The notes below the pieces were generated by a model, which saw nothing but the letters and a program-made list of their open reading frames with translations, did no database searches and was not told the DNA's origin. The translations under genes and the position numbers were made by a program. DNA of 64,000 bases from Centropus unirufus (taxonomy: Eukaryota > Chordata > Aves > Cuculiformes > Centropidae), in assembly GCA_013397695.1 (NCBI GenBank), contig VYZI01000109.1, positions 1 to 64,000 on the forward strand, given 5' to 3'. Positions 54,494 to 64,000 of the stretch are shown here, one piece after another. Numbering within the stretch: position 1 is the first letter of the stretch; each line of letters begins with the position of its first letter.

Positions 54494-56192
54494 GAAGTAG
54501 TACTGAAAATACAATATTGGGCCTCTGTGGATGCAAGGCAGATATAAAGAGCGCAATGCCTACTGAGATGGCTCCACAGGGTGAGTTCCTTGGCAAGAAA
54601 GTGCTCTTACCCAGAGACTCCACCTCCACATCAGGAGGTTCTGACAGCTCCTGAAAGATCAAGACATTCCACTGCAAAGAAAGAGGAGCTCTCGCAAGGC
54701 TTCCTGGAAGAGACTACCCTAGGGAGACCTATTAAAATTTCCTGCTGCTTTGAGTCACTTTGGAGAGCCCCCAACTTGATGGCTGGATTCTTTTAACTAG
54801 CCAGACTCAGCAGAGCATATTTCATGACTGTTTTCCCAACCCCTCTGGCTTTCTGAGGCAGGGGGAAGGCACTTTCTGCCAATCAGCCTGCCACCCTGCC
54901 GAGGTCACCTTGGAGGATCTGTCTCAGTGCTGAACACCATCCAGGTGCTCAGGAGTCTGACCGCAGGAATTCACAATGAGCAAATCCCAAGGGTGCTCCT
55001 GCAGGAGTTTTAAAAGACTGTAAAAATCATAAAGCTGACTATAAGAGCAGGGAAAGTTTCAGGTCATCTACAGCCCATCTGCCTGTTCTAGGGGTGGATC
55101 AATTATATACACATTATTAGTAGCAAATGATCAGTTAACATCTCCTTAAAAACATCAAGCTATTTCTCAGGAAATCCAGCAAACCCCCAAAGAAAGCTCT
55201 GACAAAAGCCAGCGATCACAGGCAGATTTGGGAAATAGCCATCATTATACCCAAGAATAACTCTTATTCATCCCAAATAAAAATACTGGGAAAATATAGA
55301 AGAACAGGAGTAATGGGGGAACTCAGAGAAACACAGATCGCTCTTTTAGGGGAACAATCTAACCCCTAGAAAGCTGTACCTTGTTTTTCTGCTCATCTCT
55401 AAGCTTTAACCACTCAAGCTCTGGCAAACTTAAGCCATCAGTCGTGCCTGCTAATGCATTGAACCGCGAACAGGTGAAACACAGACAAATCTTGTTGCAC
55501 CTTTCCAAAGGGGTATCAGGTGGACAGGGCAGACAGCAGCATCTTGAACCTCCACAACAAACTTGTCACAGAATTTGTTAAGAGTCACAATCCTCTATGT
55601 CAGGTGCATAAATGCCAGTTACTCTAGGACTCGTACTGACTCCGAGTAACTGCCAAAACGATAGCACATCTATAGGATTTTACCCTTTTCTTACATAAGG
55701 AAGACAGTTTATATCAAAATATTATGGTTTTATTCAACAGCTTAAGAGAACCATAAATCTTGGGCACACCTAAGTCCAATCTAAATATCACAGAATTTGA
55801 ATAATTCTGCTGTTAACCCAAATCAACCTCATTTCTCGGATTCCTGGATGGCTCACAGAATTAATAAGCTGCCCTCAAATCTTCTACCTTCCAGCTGAAA
55901 TCCAGGCTAGCCCAGGAAGTGACTGGCAGTAATTACTATGTAATTCTTTCCAGTGACCTATGCAGAAACAGAGCATTAACCAAGTGCACAGATGATAAAA
56001 TGTCACCACGCCTCCTTTATCCACCTACCCATGGGTGAAAGACCCCTGTGAAAACAGTAGCAGTATGGGTTTAGTCATAAAGGACATTGTTCAGAAACTC
56101 AGTTATACTGATTCTCTTCTATGTTGATGAAACTTCAGGTGGCTACTTACAAAGAACGTTTGTCTTTACCAACTATTACACCTCGTGCACAC

Positions 56193-56700
56193 ACGGAATC
56201 ACAGAATGGTTGGGGTTGGAAGGGACCTCTGGAGATCACCTAGTCCACTCTCCCTGCTAAAGCAGGTTCACCTCCAGCAGGCTGCACAGGAACGTGTCCA
56301 GGTGGGTCATGAATATCTCCAGAGAAGGAGACTCCACAACCTCTCTGGGCAGCCTGTTCCAGGGCTCAGTCATCCTCACTGTAAAGAACTTTTTCCTCAC
56401 GTTGAGGTGGAACTTCTCTCGTGTTCCCGATAGTGCTCATTGCCCTTTGCCCTGTCACTGGGGACCACTGAAAAGAGGCTGTCCCTGTCCTCTTGTCACC
56501 TACCCTTTAGATATTTATCAGCACTGTAAGGTTCCCTCTCAGACTTCTCCAGGTCTCTCAGCCTCTCTCTAGTAGTTCCTTGTCTTTCCTGAGCAGGGAC
56601 GCAGTACTCCAGATGGGGCCTCACTACAAGAAGGATACCTCCCCTCAACCCAGTGGCCATACTCTACTTAATGCACCCCAGAACACCACTTGTATGGGAA
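56193..56700 (-). mobile_element. CR1 LINE fragment, minus orientation
   Basis: On the plus strand it starts ggaatcacagaatggttggg, the complement of a CR1 3' end, and continues through the 3' UTR into degraded ORF2 (the complement of GLRDLEKSE- and PHLEYCV-like text). It is heavily frame-disrupted; length is about 500 bp. Confidence 0.9.
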
Positions 56701-57339
56701 CACCCACATTAGTCTGAAAAAGAAAACCTGCCTGAAAAGAAAGGCAAATAGATGGACAAACTGAACATCTGTCTTCGTGGTGAGGATTTCGGAGCTTTTC
56801 ATACAAGTTGGTTTTGAGACCGCTTCCCTCCTGCAGAGCTCCAGTGTTCGCTTCTGGTTGTGCGCTGCCCTCAGCAGCACCCAGAGATGCTCAACCATTT
56901 ATCACTTTAAATGTGGATGGTTTTAGAGCAGCACTGTACAGAACTGCGTAGAATCACTGCACCCCTTACCAAGATGCATCCTCGTCACAGAAAGAGACTA
57001 TTGTCAAGCACAATTATGCGCTGTGTGGTATTCTGTGAAGGTGGATCATGCTTGTTTCTGACTGAACACGCTAACGCTGTCTGGCACTGCTGTCCCGGCA
57101 GCGAGGTCCCTGGTTCTCCTCCTGACATTCGAATGAACATCCCTATCACTCAACTGCTCTCCTGCCATTACTGCAACAACATCTTAAACTGTGGCGTTTG
57201 GACAAGTCTGTGAGGAGCCTGGAAATGTACACAGAGAAGAAGTATCCGAATAATTTCCAAATAAAGAACCTCATGAAGGAAGCCAGGGAGTAAGCAGAAA
57301 TCTATTAGGCTGCTAGTCCACCTCTAGATTTTCTCTCCT

Positions 57340-57605
57340 AGGGAAGGCCTGAGAGAATGGTAGGAAGATGTGCCAAAGGAGGTTTAGGTTGGATATTAGG
57401 AAAAGTTCTGCACCCAGAAGGTGGTGGAGCACCGGAGCAGCTCCCCAGGGAAGCAGGAATGGTGCCAAGCCTGACAATATTCAAGAAGCATTTGTACAAC
57501 GCCCACAGACACATGGCGTGAATTTTGGGGCAGTCCTAAGCAGGGTTGGACTCAATGGTCCTTGTAGGTCCCTTCCAACTAAGGACATTGTGTGATTCTA
57601 TAGTT
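57340..57605 (+). mobile_element. CR1 LINE fragment, plus orientation
   Basis: The frame reads RRFRLDIRKS with a small deletion, then the tail gttggactcaatggtcct ... cccttccaactaaggacat ... tgattctatag, a CR1 3' end. The internal deletion and stop codons show it is dead. It faces the copy at 56193-56700, about 650 bp away. Confidence 0.9.
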
Positions 57606-59436
57606 CTTGTGACCATAAAGGGGCCAATTCAAATTAATAAGCAATGCTGGCAAAAACATACAAACTAAATTCAGGGATTATTTAAAATTATTCAAAGCAG
57701 GGAAATCAGTACACCAACAACAAGAAAAAAAAATCTTCGCATCTACTAAATTATTTCAAAAACGAACAAAAATAAACATATGTATTACCTGGGAGGCAAG
57801 TTTCAATAGTTACAAATATTGTGCACAGAGAAAAATGTAGTCCATTACAAAGACTTTTACCTTACTTTTTCCTGTTGAAAAGAGCAAAGAATGTGCAAAT
57901 CTTCCAGCAAAACTAACAGCAAGTGTTAAAGCTGTATAGATGTTCTGAGAAATTCACGCTAAGGTTGTTACCAGAAAGTATATGAAGTAAAGACTATATT
58001 TGGTATTTGATGAGTTATAAATTATTATCTTTGGCTGGGCAGAAACTAAACTTGCCAGTTTCTGTGTTAAAGAAAACACTTCTCATTTTTAGTATTAAAA
58101 TACCTTCTTCCAAGATGCTACATAAATTAAGCATGAAGTAACTGCTTGTTCCCAAGTACTATGGAAGATTTCCTCATGCATTTATGGAACATGTATCTAT
58201 GAAAAATAAGACAATTAGGTAGTCTTGAAACAGCTTGTTACATATTTTAGCAGCTTATTTGCTTCATTCATAATTCTGTTTTTAATTCCCTCTGACAATA
58301 CAGAAACATAAACAAAATGGAAGGACTTCACTGTACAGCTCTGAAGGGTTGCAGCATTTTAAACAAGGAATGTGGGGGACAGAGGGAGGAACACAGACTG
58401 TACTTACTCACGTTATTCACAATATTTAAACTGCAAGCTTCTTGGAACTTGTTCACTGAAATGAGGATGGCTAAGTTCAAGTATTCAGTAAATTCCACAC
58501 ATCAGCTGAAAAGTCTTCTGAGGCACGGATTAAAGAACTTTGATCAGGCATCCCTAGTTCACACAGGGGTAACTGCTTCAACACATCATGCATTGTATGG
58601 GTAGAGAGCCCTCTGCATATTCTCCTAGGATAATTCTAAATTGTTCAGGGTGTTAAATTTAGATTAAGAAAAAGAAAAGCCAAATTATTTGTGTGGGTTA
58701 TGGTAGAACACACAGAACAAAGGGAAAGAAGGATCCTGAAAATTGCCACGGTTTCCTTTTTGTGCTTATTACTATTTTTACTGTCGTATCATGTTGAGAC
58801 TCTATTAAATGCTAGATGCTGAATAAAGACATTACTGCTGCCCTGAAGGTCTTCTTTAGTTTTAGAGGTCAAATCCCAAATAACTGTGGAATCTTGACCT
58901 ACTGGTACCAGACTTGCCTAATGCTAGAGATCAGAAGGAAGAAAATGCTAATTATGTGGCCTGCTTGTGGTGATTGTTTGGGGGTTTTTTTCTAACTAAG
59001 AGAAAATGTCATTTTCTTTTTTTGTACAGAGAAATTATTTTCCACTTAAAATGAGAGGGATATACATTTAACACAAGAACATTCTGTCAAGTATATAATT
59101 CTAAAGTTACTATTCTGGCTGATGTGTTCAGTTAGTTGTTTCATTTCATTATTCTATGCTTTCAACAGAAGAGCTGGGAAAAGCACATATTTGCATATTC
59201 CTACATCACTGGCCTTTCTACACTGAAAGCATGAACTACACAGCTCATACTTTTAGTGCATAGCACTTCAGACATTTCATTTTGTTCTAAGCCATTTTTT
59301 CTTTTCCAACTTTCATTTTATATACAGCTACATTTTTAACTATGTTTTAGATGCTTAATTATATCAAATTATTACCATTTATGTCTCAATGTTTATGGAA
59401 TGTATTAATCATTCAGAATACCTTATTATATTTCAG

Positions 59437-59561
59437 CTTCAGAACAGGAGTTGAAAATTCGAAGGACCATTTTAGATCAATTTCTTGTCCTAAATAAAAA
59501 CATTAATATACCTGGAAGATTGGAAAGATTGTGGAAGGAACACTCCAGACATGATCCAAAG
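59437..59561 (+). other. Exon-like open segment of unknown gene
   Basis: A 125-nt stretch is bounded by attatatttcag and AAAG|GTAACA, the layout of an internal exon on the plus strand. Only one frame is open. It would give 41 codons after two bases of a split codon, a charged and probably helical peptide (begins SEQELKIRRTILD, ends LWKEHSRHDPK). The frame ends in phase 0. I do not recognise the protein, and it matches neither CDC40 nor METTL24 as I recall them. No neighbouring exon is evident in the window. It could be an exon of an unannotated gene or alternative transcript, a relic exon, or chance. Confidence 0.3.
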
Positions 59562-60089
59562 GTAACAGAAAACTGTACAATGGAACTAGCTATGAAAAAT
59601 AGAGTTTAAAATCCAATCTAGGTAACAAACTACTGTTTCAGGGACTAGCCGGGATGCTGCATGGATTGACATTTTGGACAGAAATAAAGTTTTGCTGCTT
59701 ATTGCTTCTTGCCCAACCATGACAGTGACACCAATCACAACAGAGGCACGACCTGCAAAAAAGACATGAGAGATACAGCAAAGGCAGGGCACTCAATTGT
59801 ACTAGACACTATGTAGATTGAATAAATACCATAAATATGACTTTTTTTAGATCCCACTGATTATTCAGATCAAAGATTGTTTAATGGCTGGCATCACAAA
59901 ATAGAAAAACACAGCTCACGACACTCTTTCACTAAGGAACGCATAGAGCCTGTCCAAGACTCACAGGGAAGGTGCCAATGACGCTGGGATTATAATGGAC
60001 TTAAAATCTCTATCGCTGCAAGAGCAAAAGAAAAATCACCACCGTTGTGCTAAGCTTCAGAAGGCGGAAGTATGTAAAAATGAAGATTT

Positions 60090-61175
60090 TTTTGAATAAG
60101 CCTAAGATTTTTTAACAGGAATTATAACGAAGGACGGAACTAGTGGGCATCTCGCCAAATACAATCCATTTGTGTAGAGCCAACATAGCTTGTAGAAAGG
60201 CATGTCCCTCTCTATAAACCTGCTGAAGTTCTCTGCAGGGTTAACAACTTTGTGCACAATGGGCATCCAGCTTACACAGCCCACTCACTCTTTTAAGAAG
60301 GCTTTAAAAGAAATTCCTCATTAAAGGCATTTAGGGAAACGAAGCTGCCAATACATAGAAGCAAAGGCTGTGGTATGAAAAAATAATTGATTACAACAGA
60401 GGAAGCAGAAGATATGAGTTCGGGAGGGAAGTCAGATGCACAGGGGCCTGTACTGGGAACTGTTCTGCTTCACACATGCAGAAGCAGAATGACAAGGCAG
60501 AAGGAGTAAAAAAAGGGTGGCTGTATGCGACCTTTTCTCACCAGCGAGGTGAGAAAAGCTACTGACGGTACATACTTATTCAAGGTACTAGGGATGAGTG
60601 CCTTTAAAAAACAGCAGAAACACCTTATCAGTCTGAGTGATCAGGTAATAAAATGGCCGGAGAAATCCAATTTAGATTCATGTAAAACGATACACGTATG
60701 GAAAACTAATCCTAGCTTCATATATAAAACAGGAGGCTCCAAACAGACCAGTAACATCAAGGAGCAAAAGAGTGGCGCTATGCTAGACCATTCCATAAAA
60801 GCGCCAGCTCAGTGCTTGGACAAGACTGAAAAAGCAAATTAGAAAATTTAAGAAGTATTAGGTAAGTCAGGAAACTTGGGAAAGGTAAAGAGAATTAAGC
60901 ATAAAAAGTTCATTCTGTACAATTCTACAAACTTATGTTTGTTCCATACTTTAAATAGTGCATGAAGCTTTTGCCTGTTCCTCTCAATAGAAGACACAGT
61001 GGAAGTGGAAAGGGTTCCAAGAGGTCAAGAACAACCTACAGGTATGAATTGTTCCCCTACAAGGGATGCTCAAATAGACTGGCACTCTTCTGCCTGCAAA
61101 CAATGGGAACTTGGGAGCTGCTGTGACAGATATCTACAAAACCTTTAGTGGTAATACCTTCGCTAGAGATTAAGC
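60090..61175 (+). mobile_element. Ancient CR1-family LINE, long degraded copy
   Basis: About 1.1 kb in plus orientation keeps the order of an old sauropsid CR1 ORF2: a segment like the (F)xxSxxS(CQTNL) region (tagagccaacatagcttgtagaaaggc), then aaaatggccggagaaatccaatttagattcatg (KWxMKFNxDKC-type), a serine/alanine-rich stretch ending CLDKTEKAN, and tgctcaaatagactggcactctt ... tgtgacagatatctacaaaacc (RLALF...Y-type). Stops, indels and a probable insertion at about 60880-61000 break it. Family assignment is from memory of CR1 text; divergence is clearly higher than in the other copies. Confidence 0.65.
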
Positions 61176-64000
61176 ATTCCCTGTCTCTTCCAATTAAACA
61201 TGCAAATGGATATCATGTAAGGGTTGGAGGAGTTAGGTTCTGAGCAAAAATGTGCTAGGACTACAAACAGTGAGCAGCAGCCCCCTAGGACTCTGCTGTG
61301 GACACTGAATGCAAGAAGCTATATGAGATCACAATAAAAAAAAAAGCAGAAGCTGCTGTGAGAGAGGTTCAATGCAGGTACCTAAACAGTTAATCCCTAA
61401 AAATTCACCAAACCCCCAAGCTGAAAACGCTCAGTGGCTGAAAAAACAGGAGGTATCATATGGGCTGACCCTATTCTTGCACTTCTGTAGGCACTTCCCA
61501 GGGGCTCCTGCCAAGCAAGGCAGCTTGGGGCAGAACTCATCCTTTGGTTAAATATCTGGGTGCAGCATTTTCCAGAGATTACTAACAAACCATTCACATT
61601 ACAGAGGCTGAGATAAGGGGGTGCCATCGTATTTAATAACCTCACATAAACGTAAATATTTTAGAAATAAGCACTTGAATTGCATCCGTCTGTCCTTGAA
61701 CTCATGCTCATGTGGAGGTTTCTCTCTTTAGAAGCCCAAATTCTTCATGTACCTTACTTGCTGAATCTATGAAAGCCAAGTAAAATTCCTAGTACAGTAA
61801 GCAGTTTCTTGATACAGAAGAAGGATCGTTTCAAATAAATGAGTATCTTAGGCATGTTCCTTTCTCGCTTCTTTAAAAAAATATTTTATCAAAAGAATCA
61901 ATTTATAAATACTTTTTGTATTACTATTGTCATGTCATGACAATGTTGTTTCTTTGTCCATGTCATGGCTGCATTTTTCTCCTCTTTATTTTTTCATTTG
62001 ATTGCAACATTGAGTACATTACACAAAAAGCCTGCTGTCTGATTTGAAAGCCCAGTCCACTTGACAGAGATGCCTTGAATGTTTTTATTTTCCAAGCTAA
62101 CACCCAGTGGTCAAAGGAGAAAAGGCAGTAGTTGTTGTTTTCTTTTTTTTAAAAAAAGTACTAAAGCTTAAATTATTATGCTGGCACTGAAAACCTTGAC
62201 ATACTTCACTGTAGAAGGGAACATCTTAAGCAGAACTTGAACTTCTTTCAGGTTATATAGAAGATGTCCGTTTACTTTAGAGTAAACCTGAGATGGAAAA
62301 ATTTATAGAACATGGGTGATGTGCAGCATTCCTTCTGCCAGTAGAGCTTCGAAGCCACAGCTGTAGACCAAGGCACCTTTGTGCTGCTCCAACAGCAGCC
62401 GGCAGCCAGACCTGGGTGAGCAAGGCCAGCAAGGCCAACCCTGGCACATGAATTATCTTTAACCAAGTTCCATTAACACTGTAAGGCTATATAAAAGGTA
62501 AAACTTTAATTGAAAGCTATTCAAGAAACAGACAATTCTGCATGGTTAAAACACTCCTTCCAATTTCCAATCTAAATGCATTCATGCCCCACCTTATAAA
62601 TATTTGTTCTTTTGCCAGAATCATTGTTTAGTAGCTCTTCTTCCTTCAGGGTTTACCTTCTGATGAACTTGCATGGGAGGCATGTCACAACTCCTTTAAA
62701 TTTTAACTTTGTACATCAAATAAAACACTATCCTTGTCCTTAGCTGCATGTGTTACAATCATAATATATCATTCATTAACACAGAATTTTACATCAGATC
62801 TTTCCAGTGCTTTGTAAAATGGTGCTATTTTATTTCCACCCATTTCAGAAATTCTTCACTAATACAGACGAATAGAAAATGTGCTTCTTAGAGAATTCAG
62901 ATTCATTTTTGCTTATCTTCTGGGTCAGCTAGCACTTCTCGGGTTTTCTCATGCACTTTTCTACTGATAAATACAAAAATTTTTTTTGGCCTTTGCACGT
63001 TCTATTTCACCCTAATCAATTCAGTCTTCAGAAATCTTTCCTCTGTACTATCATGATCTTTTACTGTTTAATGATGCTTTCCACTATCTCATCTACAGAT
63101 TTCATCAACATCATTTCTGTACAAATTAAGACTGGTGTCTCAAAGCAACTTGCAACAGGAGACAAGAAAATAAGAGACAGAAGAGCACAGGCATAAATAC
63201 CAGCATTAGTATTGCCTATGCCTGTACATGACAATGAATTTTATGGAGCATTTTGATGGACTAAAATAAAGTATTTTTACAGATATTAAATAATGAATAT
63301 GTTTAACATGAGCACGACAAGCAGCAGTTCTGCATGACCATGCATGCAAACTGCACCTAGAAAGTTTTCTTTACCTACAGACTGTCCACTTGGTAGCACA
63401 CTGTGCACTAAAAACCTTTAATTTTTTTTTCCATTGCCTGCATTTCTTTTCCATTAGAGGTTCACTCATCAGGAATCAAAGATAAGGCTGCTTTCTGAAT
63501 GTTTAAAATTGATTTCTTTTTATAACTGAAAAATGGAATTTCTTAATTCTCTGCGTACAGAACTATCAAATATAACAAACGTGCCTTAAGTGATCCCACT
63601 GAATTAACTGTGCCAGTTTTAATGGCTCTTGTTAAAGGGCATCCAAGGGTCAGATCCAAAGTAAGACTCAGCACTCAGCCAGAGCATAAGAAATGAGGCA
63701 GCTCAACAGATAGGATTCACGGGCTCCCTTAAGCACCTGCATTGTTTATACACTGCACGTACACCCTTGGTATAGAAAAACAGTTTTCATAACACTTGGT
63801 ATCCTGAGCCTACAGCAAAATGAAATGTCCAAGAGAAATGCGTTTCTGAAATTGTACCTTTTTTATGGATTTAGATACCTAGCTATGCTTGAAGTAAGCA
63901 CCTCAAATTATGTTAAACGTTTCCTTCATTTAGCTTTCTCAGCCTTATTATCTGTATCAGAGAACTGGATTAATTTACATTGCTGCCTATTTCTCACCGA
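61176..64000. other. Right-hand edge, no gene recognised
   Basis: About 2.8 kb of AT-rich sequence with a 19-nt palindrome at 61926-61944. No exon, CpG island or promoter is visible, so the WASF1 transcription start and any upstream neighbour are presumably outside the window. Confidence 0.5.
61926..61944. repeat. 19-nt palindrome
   Basis: ATTGTCATG and CATGACAAT are exact reverse complements around a single T. It may be a dyad-symmetric protein site or chance in AT-rich DNA. Confidence 0.8.

Noticed and set aside
60525..60842. 105-residue open frame on the plus strand as a new gene
   Set aside because: The nucleotide order matches an old CR1 ORF2 better than a host exon, and no splice structure supports it.

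Overview
The window is vertebrate nuclear DNA, most likely from a bird. One multi-exon gene on the minus strand occupies the left half. The rest is AT-rich intron and intergenic sequence with several CR1 LINE fragments, the dominant retroposon of birds and other sauropsids. Seven younger CR1 pieces are clear, some with the typical short ATTCTATG-like 3' end. Two more are much more decayed. Species cannot be fixed from the sequence.

The gene is WASF1 (WAVE1), the actin-nucleation-promoting factor of the WAVE regulatory complex. I could follow all eight coding exons, from the ATG at 35371 down to the stop codon at 9625. Every junction has GT-AG ends and compatible phases. The exons sum to 1,689 nt, giving 562 residues; human WAVE1, from memory, has 559. 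The WAVE homology domain, basic region, long proline-rich region and C-terminal WH2-central-acidic (VCA) module are all present. A poly(A) signal at 8904-8909 gives a 3' UTR of about 740 nt. The 5' non-coding exon(s) and promoter were not identified. They are either in 35.4-64 kb without recognisable signals or beyond the right edge.

Layout: 1-8.9 kb is the 3' flank of WASF1, with a small CpG-dense patch (about 835-1060), a long composite trinucleotide microsatellite (1303-1487) and one CR1 (2706-3095). 8.9-35.4 kb is WASF1 with its introns; intron 1 holds a 35-N assembly gap and two CR1 pieces, and intron 6 holds a 730-bp CR1. 35.4-64 kb lies upstream of the start codon. It holds five CR1 fragments, some small tandem and inverted repeats, a GC-rich patch near 44.5 kb, and one exon-like open segment on the plus strand at 59437-59561 that I cannot assign to any gene.

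I found no tRNA, rRNA, CRISPR array or operon-like structure, and no convincing new multi-gene system. The best leads are the unassigned exon-like segment, the CpG patch without a gene, the tandem (NAGNAG) acceptor of WASF1 exon 5, and the composite purine-rich microsatellite.
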